A stretch of DNA of 5,619 bases from Streptomyces lilacinus (GTDB lineage: Bacteria > Actinomycetota > Actinomycetes > Streptomycetales > Streptomycetaceae). Made by a program: the position numbers and the translations under genes. Below the pieces are notes generated by a model. That model made no database searches. It was not told where the DNA came from and saw nothing but the letters and a program-made list of their open reading frames with translations. The stretch lies in assembly GCA_000715685.1 (NCBI GenBank), contig KL569423.1, forward strand, positions 124,864 to 130,482. The letters run 5' to 3'. Every line of letters starts with the position of its first letter. Position 1 is the stretch's first letter. Below are positions 1-4,185 of this stretch, piece by piece.

Positions 1-18
1 GATGTGTATAAGAGACAG
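1..18 (+). other. Synthetic Tn5/Nextera mosaic-end adapter remnant (18 of 19 bases)
   Basis: The first 18 bases equal the engineered hyperactive-Tn5 mosaic end used in tagmentation libraries, lacking only its first A. The mosaic end is a synthetic hybrid of the Tn5 inside and outside ends, so it comes from library preparation and not from the organism. Any ORF reading through it, such as one starting MCIRDR at position 2, is an artefact. True insert sequence starts at base 19. Confidence 0.97.
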
Positions 19-109
19 GGCCTGGCTCATCGCCCGAGCCGCGCGTGAGGCCGCGGAATTCCCCGACCTCCCACAGCACCGGCTCCTCATAGATGTCGAA
101 CTGGCCCAT
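19..109 (-). CDS. Lasso peptide precursor, leader complete, core truncated by adapter (3' partial)
   Basis: An ORF reads leftwards from ATG at 109-107 and stays open to the adapter. Thirty complete codons are visible. Residues 7-24 read YEEPVLWEVGEFRGLTRG, which fits every fixed position of the lasso leader consensus Y-x2-P-x-L-x3-G-x-F-x3-T-x-G: Y7, P10, L12, G16, F18, T22, G24. In this family the leader is bound by the RRE protein (B1), cleaved by the B2 protease after the residue following the conserved Thr, and the core is cyclised by the asparagine-synthetase-like C protein. That predicts cleavage after R23 and a core starting GSGDEPG. The next codon begins with C and is then lost into the adapter. 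A GGAG ribosome binding site lies 7 nt upstream of the ATG. Processing genes would lie past the left end and are not visible, so the call rests on the leader alone. A chance match is unlikely given the match plus the RBS. Confidence 0.8.
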
Positions 110-116
110 GACGGAA

Positions 117-120
117 CTCC
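117..120 (-). promoter_or_regulatory. Ribosome binding site of the lasso precursor
   Basis: On the minus strand the sequence is GGAG, seven bases, then ATG. This is a near-ideal Shine-Dalgarno element and spacing. It fixes the start at 109 and supports this short ORF being translated. Confidence 0.7.
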
Positions 121-155
121 CTTGGACGAGGGTTTCTCCCGGGCACTGCCACCAC

Positions 156-183
156 CGACTGGCGGAGTGGGTGCCTCCAGTCG
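156..183. repeat. Inverted repeat CGACTGG / CCAGTCG, 14-nt loop
   Basis: Seven-base perfect arms lie at 156-162 and 177-183, about 50-75 bases upstream of the lasso precursor start. An overlapping alternative pairing, CTGGCG with CGCCAG, is also possible. It could be an mRNA leader hairpin or an operator half-site pair, but a chance occurrence in GC-rich DNA is quite possible. Confidence 0.35.
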
Positions 184-322
184 CCAGGAGAACGCAATTC
201 CGGGGGGCCGAGAAGCCTGCGCACGTCTTTTCACTCGAATGGGCTGTTTGTGAGAATGTGCCCTGATAAACAAGCTGCGGCACTGGGAGTGCGGGTATCC
301 AATGGAGATCACCGTCGCCTGG

Positions 323-341
323 AGATGTGTATAAGAGACAG
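323..341 (+). other. Internal synthetic Tn5/Nextera mosaic end marking a chimeric junction
   Basis: A complete 19-base mosaic end lies here in the same orientation as the copy at 1-18. A normal tagmented fragment carries its two ends in inverted orientation, so two direct copies mean insert A (19-322) was joined end-on to the adapter of insert B (342 onward). The flanking nine bases on the two sides (gtcgcctgg and tcggcgagg) do not form a Tn5 target duplication. Linkage across this site is unsupported. A 69-codon ORF containing MCIRDS across it is spurious. Confidence 0.97.
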
Positions 342-373
342 TCGGCGAGGTCACCGGCCGGCCCCACCCACGC

Positions 374-856
374 TCAGCGCAGGAAGCCGCGCTCGTCGAC
401 ACAGCGTGTCGGTGTGCCGAGGAAGACGTCGGACGATGCCGGGCCGTAGGCGACGTTGAACGTATCGAGCCGATATGTCCACGTTTCGCTCCAGCCGCCG
501 CCGAAACGGTAGTTGATCTGCCATTGCAGCCACTGCCCGGGGCCGAGCCTGACCTTCGGTGGGCGCCGGTTGCGTGGCGGCATGCTGAAGGACGACGTCT
601 CCGGTGGGCCTACCTGCAGCAGCCCGTCGACTTCGCGAAGGACGATGCCGGGACGCGACAGGTCGTGCTCCGACACCCTCGGGCTGAACGCGTCGGCTTC
701 CCCCATGGCGACATCGTGCAGCCCGGACCTCAGACCGGGCGGCAGTGGGAACACCGTCGGAGCCGCGTTGCGCGCAGCGGCTCCGGGCCCGCCGCGCGAC
801 GCCTTGGTCCACGACGTGCGTACTCGTTGAACGACGACATCCATGGAGTCGATCAT
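374..856 (-). CDS. Hypothetical protein, 160 aa, translationally coupled to the TMEM175-like channel
   Basis: The protein starts MIDSMDVVVQ and ends DERGFLR. The ATG at 856-854 overlaps the TGA of the upstream channel gene (855-853) as ATGA, the classic arrangement for translational coupling, which decides the start. A second in-frame ATG lies at 844. There is no signal peptide or membrane segment, so a cytoplasmic location is likely. The N-terminal half is Ala/Gly/Pro-rich. The C-terminal part (about residues 100-160) is denser and aromatic, with W109, W112, W122, W126 and several Tyr/Phe in GQWLQWQINYRF and ETWTYRLDTFNVAYG, which looks beta-rich. One Cys (152). I do not recognise the family and assign no function. 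The coupling suggests it is made with the channel, perhaps as an accessory, but that is inference. Its stop lies only 32 bases from the adapter junction, so what follows is unknown. Confidence 0.72.
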   Translation of the reverse strand: MIDSMDVVVQRVRTSWTKASRGGPGAAARNAAPTVFPLPPGLRSGLHDVAMGEADAFSPRVSEHDLSRPGIVLREVDGLLQVGPPETSSFSMPPRNRRPPKVRLGPGQWLQWQINYRFGGGWSETWTYRLDTFNVAYGPASSDVFLGTPTRCVDERGFLR

Positions 857-1482
857 CGCGTCCGCTGCCGCCTCACCGCCACCGAGTTCGCCACCGCGGC
901 CAGGGGCACGGTGGCTGCCCAGCTGTAGATCGCCGCGGTCGGGGAGATCTCCGCGATGCCCACGGAGAGCAGGAACACGCAGGCCTGAGCCGGGAAGGGG
1001 AGGCGACGACGTTCCGCGGCGTCCGAGAGGCGGTTGACGCGCGCCGCCATCGCGTACACCAACAGAGCGGTCGTGCCGATGACCGCTCCGTACAGACCCG
1101 GACCGAGAGGCCTGTCGCCGTAGTCGTGCAGGACGGCGGTCGGGAACGGAATGAGGGAGATCAGGGCGAGAAAGGCGACGTTGAGCCAGAAGAGCGGGAG
1201 GTCGATCGCCTTCGCGTGGCGCAGTGTGGCCTGGTGGGCCCGCCAGAAGAGGGCGATGACCACCGCGCTGAGCAGAAAGGTGCCGACCTGGGGCCAGGCC
1301 TCGTCGAGTGCTTCGCGCAGCTCCGTGCCGCGGAGTCCCTCGGGCAGCTTGATGTCGAGCACGAGCAGGGTCATGGCGATGGCCGTCACCCCGTCCGCGA
1401 GGGCGAGCATCCGGTGCGTCGGCACGAGATGTTCCGTACGGGATCGGGCCGTCGCGTCGGAGCCCTGCGGAGCCTCGTTCAC
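853..1482 (-). CDS. TMEM175/DUF1211 family potassium channel (single six-helix repeat)
   Basis: The 209-residue integral membrane protein fits the bacterial TMEM175 family, whose members assemble as homotetramers of six-helix subunits and conduct K+ across the cytoplasmic membrane. The diagnostic first helix is visible: R24, then LADGVTAIAMTLLVLDIKLP (28-47). The family signature there is R-x3-FSDGVFAI. Further family marks are FWRAH (79-83) at the end of helix 2 and NVAFLALISLIPFPT (101-115) in helix 3. Approximate helices: 24-43, 65-82, 95-115, 128-147, 163-180, 182-203. The F and S of the FSD motif are L28 and A29, while D30 is kept. The start is GTG at 1482-1480, preceded by a modest GAAGAG element; the next Met (25) would cut off the conserved Arg. 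The stop overlaps the start of the 160-aa protein. The phosphatase gene lies upstream on the same strand, 73 bp away, with a strong hairpin between. Confidence 0.87.
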   Translation of the reverse strand: MNEAPQGSDATARSRTEHLVPTHRMLALADGVTAIAMTLLVLDIKLPEGLRGTELREALDEAWPQVGTFLLSAVVIALFWRAHQATLRHAKAIDLPLFWLNVAFLALISLIPFPTAVLHDYGDRPLGPGLYGAVIGTTALLVYAMAARVNRLSDAAERRRLPFPAQACVFLLSVGIAEISPTAAIYSWAATVPLAAVANSVAVRRQRTR

Positions 1483-1495
1483 CAGCTCTTCTTAG

Positions 1496-1519
1496 CACGG
1501 GCGCGGTGCCGCGCCCGTG
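1496..1519. terminator. Strong GC-rich hairpin between the phosphatase and TMEM175 genes
   Basis: The sequence is an almost perfect palindrome: CACGGGCGCGG (1496-1506), TG, CCGCGCCCGTG (1509-1519). As RNA it would form about a 9-10 bp stem with a short loop. It lies 37 bases after the phosphatase stop and 13 bases before the channel's GTG, both on the minus strand. No U-tract follows, so it is not a textbook intrinsic terminator, though U-less GC hairpins are proposed to terminate or attenuate in streptomycetes. It could reduce read-through or sequester the weak channel RBS. Confidence 0.5.
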
Positions 1520-1555
1520 GGAGCCACGCGCGGGGCGATCCTTCCTCGCGGCGGG

Positions 1556-1987
1556 TCAGTGGGCGAAGCGGCTGACGTAGCGTCGTTGCCAGGGCGTCTC
1601 GACGGCGTGCCGGTCGTAGTGCCGGCGTACGAAGTCCACCGCCCGGTCGGCGGGGACCCCGTCCAGGACGGCGAGGCACGCCAAGGCCGTCCCGGTGCGG
1701 CCGCGGCCGCCGCCGCACGCGATCTCGACGCGCTCGGTGGCGGCTCGTTCCCACGCCTCGTACAGAACGGCTCGGGCCTCGGCGTGACGGCGAGGCAGCC
1801 AGAAGTCGCGCCAGTACAGCCACCGGGCCTCCCAGGGAACCTCGGGAGGCCGCTTGCCCAGCAGATGGACGGCGAACTCGGGCACCGGGCCGGCCGGAAG
1901 GCCGCGGCGCAGTCCCCGGCCCCGGACGAGGCGTCCGGAAGGCAGCCGCAGGACACCCGCGTCGTCGGCTCCCCATGTCTCGGTCAT
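1556..1987 (-). CDS. Protein-tyrosine phosphatase family protein (CX5R, dual-specificity-like)
   Basis: A 143-residue soluble protein. The phosphatase P-loop is explicit: VEIACGGGRGRTGTALACLAVL at about 87-108, with nucleophile C91 and phosphate-binding R97 in C-x5-R followed by TG. The stretch YWRDFWLP (58-65) sits where the general-acid loop is expected, making D61 the likely proton donor by inference. The C-terminal VDFVRRHYDRHAVETPWQRRYV resembles the helical end of small actinobacterial members. It would hydrolyse phosphate monoesters, probably phosphotyrosine, in the cytoplasm; the substrate is unknown. The start is uncertain: ATG at 1987 has a G-rich run (GTGAGGGGG) directly against it, and an in-frame GTG at 1996 would add three residues; neither has an ideal RBS, and short-leader translation is possible. 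It is transcribed away from the methyltransferase gene and is upstream of the channel gene. Confidence 0.85.
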   Translation of the reverse strand: MTETWGADDAGVLRLPSGRLVRGRGLRRGLPAGPVPEFAVHLLGKRPPEVPWEARWLYWRDFWLPRRHAEARAVLYEAWERAATERVEIACGGGRGRTGTALACLAVLDGVPADRAVDFVRRHYDRHAVETPWQRRYVSRFAH

Positions 1988-2106
1988 CCCCCTCACCCTA
2001 ACCGCACGAAGAGAGAGGGAGACCGGGAGCTGGGAGGTCCCAACTCAGCTGTCCGTGACGGAGGAAGTCGATCGACGGGGCGCGGGCGGACGTAGGGTGC
2101 GATGTT
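1988..2106. promoter_or_regulatory. Divergent spacer between phosphatase and methyltransferase genes
   Basis: This ~110-119 bp stretch must hold both outward promoters. I cannot point to convincing -35/-10 pairs. It contains a purine-rich run (gaagagagagggagacc, about 2008-2024) and an imperfect palindrome centred at 2036/2037. On the right side AGGG at 2094-2097, nine bases before the GTG at 2107, is a candidate RBS for the methyltransferase. Confidence 0.5.
2027..2046. promoter_or_regulatory. Imperfect palindrome, candidate operator
   Basis: GAG-c-TGGGA-GG-TCCCA-a-CTC: arms of TGGGA (2031-2035) and TCCCA (2038-2042), flanked after one mismatch by GAG and CTC. Nine of ten symmetric pairs match if the central GG is counted as the remaining mismatch pair set aside as the spacer. 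Its size and its place in a divergent spacer suit a dimeric repressor site. No regulator gene lies adjacent, so this is only a candidate. Confidence 0.35.
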
Positions 2107-2763
2107 GTGAACAGTGACACGACTTCCGAGCAGTCGCACTCCATGGCCACCATGGCCACCATGGCCACCACCGCGGGATACGGCGAAGCGGCCGCCGCCC
2201 TCGTCGAACAGTACGAGAGCGTGACCTTCGAGGAGGTCCACCGAGAGGTGCTGCAGCTGTTTCCCTCGCGACCGGCGTCGGTCCTGGACATCGGAGCGGG
2301 CAGCGGGCGCGACGCCGCTGCCCTGGCGGCCCGCGGCCACCGGGTCGTCGCCGTCGAACCCACCGCGGAGCTCCGCGCACTGGGCCGCAGGATCCACGCG
2401 GACCAGGACATCGAGTGGGTCGACGACGCGCTGCCCGAGCTGACGGTGGTGCGAGGACAGGAACGTCGCTTCGACCTCATCCTCCTCACCGCGGTCTGGA
2501 TGCACCTGGACGCGGGACAGCGGTCGGCGGCGATGGCCGCCCTGGCGGGGCTGCTTGCCACCGACGGGCAGGTGATCCTCTCCCTCCGCCACGGACCCGT
2601 ACCGGAAGGGCGGCGCATGTTTCCCGTCTCCGCGCACGAGACGATCGACCTGAGCCGGGCGTGCGGGTTGGACGTGGTCCATTGCTCGGAACGCGACGAT
2701 CCGCACGGGCGTCGGGCCGTCACCTGGACGTACCTGGCGCTGCGGCCGACACCGCAATCCTGA
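2107..2763 (+). CDS. Class I SAM-dependent methyltransferase
   Basis: A 218-residue protein if started at GTG 2107. The Rossmann-fold signature is clear: motif I SVLDIGAGSGRDAAALA (58-74), the acidic residue ending strand 2 in VVAVEP (E84) that would bind the adenosine ribose, a motif II/III-like FDLILLTAVWMHL (122-134), and a post-motif strand DGQVILSLRHG (153-163). It would transfer a methyl group from S-adenosylmethionine; the acceptor cannot be told from sequence, and it may be a small-molecule methyltransferase of the Methyltransf_11/25 type. The N-terminus is odd: three tandem ATGGCCACC units give MATMATMAT (13-21), so three in-frame ATGs (2143, 2152, 2161) are alternative starts. The GTG has AGGG nine bases upstream; the ATGs lack a good RBS. 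Conserved sequence appears to begin near TTAGYGEAAAALVEQYE. The gene stands alone, divergent from the phosphatase and about 184 bp before the hydrolase. Confidence 0.88.
   Translation: MNSDTTSEQSHSMATMATMATTAGYGEAAAALVEQYESVTFEEVHREVLQLFPSRPASVLDIGAGSGRDAAALAARGHRVVAVEPTAELRALGRRIHADQDIEWVDDALPELTVVRGQERRFDLILLTAVWMHLDAGQRSAAMAALAGLLATDGQVILSLRHGPVPEGRRMFPVSAHETIDLSRACGLDVVHCSERDDPHGRRAVTWTYLALRPTPQS
2143..2169 (+). repeat. Three perfect tandem copies of ATGGCCACC
   Basis: Units lie at 2143-2151, 2152-2160 and 2161-2169, in frame with the methyltransferase, encoding Met-Ala-Thr three times. Nine-base units keep the reading frame if copy number changes, so slippage would alter only N-terminal length. 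Each unit supplies a possible start codon. Confidence 0.9.
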
Positions 2764-2930
2764 GACAGGGGTCCGAAGCGACCGGACGCGGCCGGATTCA
2801 TCCCAAGGTGTCGAAGGAACCGCCTTCCCCGGACAGCCTCCGCTACGGGCCCCACGATGGGCGTTCGACCACGCCGGTCGCAGGACCGTCTTCGCCAGGA
2901 CCGTCGTCGCGGTGCCGCTCGCGCCGCTCA
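2764..2930. other. Intergenic region between methyltransferase and serine hydrolase
   Basis: No gene is supported here. Just after the methyltransferase stop there is a weak hairpin, GTCCG (2771-2775) with CGGAC (2783-2787), and further on GAAGG/CCTTC (2813-2817 and 2823-2827); both stems are only five bases. An imperfect tandem repeat lies at 2881-2910. The hydrolase promoter should be in this stretch, but I see no clear boxes. A GTG at 2912 in frame with the hydrolase is not preferred over the ATG at 2948. Confidence 0.5.
2881..2910 (+). repeat. Imperfect tandem repeat, 2 x 15 bp
   Basis: CAGGACCGTCTTCGC (2881-2895) is followed directly by CAGGACCGTCGTCGC (2896-2910); 14 of 15 bases match. 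It lies 38 bases upstream of the hydrolase start, inside its presumed promoter or 5' untranslated region. Two direct copies could be paired protein-binding sites or a simple duplication. Confidence 0.75.
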
Positions 2931-2940
2931 AGGGGGAGGA
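2931..2940 (+). promoter_or_regulatory. Ribosome binding site of the serine hydrolase
   Basis: AGGGGGAGGA lies seven bases before the ATG at 2948. This strong Shine-Dalgarno decides the start at 2948 over the upstream in-frame GTG at 2912. Confidence 0.8.
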
Positions 2941-2947
2941 CACGCCC

Positions 2948-4165
2948 ATGCCGGACGCCCGCTCGCGACGCCGGTTCCGCTCCTGGCTCGGCCGATTCCG
3001 GGCTTCGGCAGGCGCACGCGTCGCCGTCGCGCTGTGCGCCGGCACCGTAGCGCTGGCCGTCGCACCAGGTCTCGGCACCGCGCCCGGCGCACACGCCGCG
3101 GCGCCGGTCGCGCCTCCCGGCCTGCAGCGGGCGTTGGACGACGTCGTCAGTGACGGCAAGGCCACCGCCGCCCTCGCCGAGCTCGACGAGAGCGGCGCCA
3201 CGACATGGCGCGGCACCTCCGGCGTGTCCGACCTCGCCACCCGGGCACCGGTCCGCGCCGACGGGCGGTTCCGGGCCGGCAGCGTCCTCAAGCCCTTCGT
3301 CGCGACCGTCCTGCTCCAACTCGTCGCGGAGGGCAGGCTCGGGCTGGACGACCCCGTCGACCGCCACCTGCCCGCCGCCGTCGAGGTCCCGGCCGGCGAC
3401 GTCATCACCGTGCGCCAATTGCTGAACCATACGGGCGGGCTGTACGAGTACCTCGACGACGCCCGCTTCGACCACACCGAGGCCGAGATTCCGCACTGGC
3501 TCGCCGTCGAACGCTGGCAGCACCACAGCCCGCGGGACCTGGTGGCCATCGCGGTCGGCCACCCGCCGTACTCCCGGCCCGGGGAAGGCTTCCACTACTC
3601 CAACACCGACTACGTGCTCGCCGGCCTCGTCGTCGAGAAGGTGACCGGCCACCCCTACGCCGACGAGATCACCCGCCGCATCCTGCGCCCCCTGGGCCTC
3701 ACCCACACCTCCCTGCCCGGCGACAACCCGTTCATCCCCGGGCCGCACACCCACGCCTACCTCAAACTCTCCACCGGCCACGTCGACATCACCGAGATCA
3801 ACCCCACCGTCTACGGCGCCGCGGGCTCCCTGATCTCCACCGCCGCCGACCTCGACCGCTTCCACGCCGCCCTCCTGGGCGGCCGACTCCTGCGCCCCGC
3901 CGAGCAGGCCGCCCTGCTCCGGACCGTGGACACCGGCAGCCCCACCCAGGCCTACGGCCTGGGACTGACCCGGCTGCGAACCCCCTGCGAGCCCCTGTGG
4001 GGCCACAGCGGCGAGGCGGCCGGCTTCCAGACCCTGCTGGTCGGCACCGCCGACGGCCGGCGCCAGGTCACGCTCTCGTACACGCCCTACGACCCCGCGG
4101 GCTCCGAAGCCCTGGAGCGGGCCGTCCTCGCCTTCGCGACCAAGGCGGTGTGCGGCAGCGCCTGA
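2948..4165 (+). CDS. Secreted serine hydrolase, beta-lactamase/D-alanyl-D-alanine carboxypeptidase family (PF00144, S12)
   Basis: A 405-residue precursor. The N-terminus has an Arg-rich n-region, a hydrophobic stretch (about 25-40) and a plausible signal peptidase site after GAHA (47-50), so the enzyme acts outside the membrane. All three active-site motifs of the penicillin-recognising serine enzymes are present in order: S112-V-L-K115 (nucleophile and general base), Y217-S-N219, and H353-S-G355 in place of KTG, as in class C beta-lactamases and the Streptomyces R61 DD-peptidase. LLNHTGGLYEY (158-168) is the usual family sequence after the nucleophile helix. It could trim peptidoglycan stem peptides, hydrolyse beta-lactams or act as an esterase; sequence alone does not choose. 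The mature part has just two cysteines, C347 and C402, possibly a disulfide. No C-terminal anchor is visible. It converges with the regulator gene, stops 20 bp apart. Confidence 0.9.
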   Translation: MPDARSRRRFRSWLGRFRASAGARVAVALCAGTVALAVAPGLGTAPGAHAAAPVAPPGLQRALDDVVSDGKATAALAELDESGATTWRGTSGVSDLATRAPVRADGRFRAGSVLKPFVATVLLQLVAEGRLGLDDPVDRHLPAAVEVPAGDVITVRQLLNHTGGLYEYLDDARFDHTEAEIPHWLAVERWQHHSPRDLVAIAVGHPPYSRPGEGFHYSNTDYVLAGLVVEKVTGHPYADEITRRILRPLGLTHTSLPGDNPFIPGPHTHAYLKLSTGHVDITEINPTVYGAAGSLISTAADLDRFHAALLGGRLLRPAEQAALLRTVDTGSPTQAYGLGLTRLRTPCEPLWGHSGEAAGFQTLLVGTADGRRQVTLSYTPYDPAGSEALERAVLAFATKAVCGSA

Positions 4166-4180
4166 GCGGGGTGCGGCAGC
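4145..4180 (+). repeat. Imperfect direct repeat spanning the hydrolase stop codon
   Basis: GCGGTGTGCGGCAGC (4145-4159) recurs as GCGGGGTGCGGCAGC (4166-4180), 14 of 15 bases alike, with the TGA at 4163-4165 between. It fills nearly all of the 20-bp convergent gap. It may be a short local duplication of the gene's 3' end; no terminator-like stem was found in this gap. Confidence 0.6.
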
Positions 4181-4185
4181 CAGGT

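Larger units (their letters stand above)
110..322 (-). promoter_or_regulatory. Upstream/leader region of the lasso precursor, remainder of the chimeric insert
   Basis: These 213 bases lie upstream of the minus-strand lasso ORF and contain no convincing gene on either strand. The part at about 228-278 is clearly poorer in GC than its surroundings (runs such as cttttcactcg and ctgataaacaag), as expected of a promoter, but I cannot assign -35/-10 boxes with confidence. A small inverted repeat lies at 156-183, in what would be the 5' untranslated region. The stretch ends abruptly at the second mosaic end at 323, so its true upstream neighbour is unknown. Confidence 0.4.

Noticed and set aside
302..322. 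Start of a plus-strand gene reading MEITVAW
   Set aside because: Codon pattern looks gene-like and GGGAG lies upstream, but at about 12 nt spacing, and only seven codons exist before the adapter brings a stop. Too short to support; it could be a real gene divergent from the lasso precursor.
1..341. Natural Tn5 or other transposon ends at 1-18 and 323-341
   Set aside because: The sequence equals the engineered mosaic end, not the natural Tn5 inside or outside end. The copies are direct rather than inverted, there is no transposase, and there is no nine-base target duplication at the internal copy.
374..1498. One 374-residue minus-strand protein covering the channel and orphan region
   Set aside because: Its upstream two thirds are out of frame with the clear TMEM175 sequence and are Arg/Gly-rich; only the last 160 residues look genuine, and the ATGA overlap gives their natural start.
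2140..2166. Kozak-like GCCACCATGG sequences
   Set aside because: They arise from the ATGGCCACC tandem units in a bacterial coding region; nothing suggests a eukaryotic expression construct.
2771..2787. Intrinsic terminator after the methyltransferase
   Set aside because: GTCCG/CGGAC forms only a five-base stem with a seven-base loop and no U-tract; expected often by chance at this GC content.
2912..2947. GTG at 2912 as the hydrolase start
   Set aside because: It would put 12 extra residues ahead of a standard signal peptide and has no RBS, while ATG 2948 has a strong one at 2931-2940.
1993..3549. 518-codon minus-strand ORF
   Set aside because: Antisense shadow over the methyltransferase and hydrolase, both of which have clear family motifs. 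Its composition is Arg/Pro/Ser-rich low-complexity typical of wrong-frame high-GC translation.
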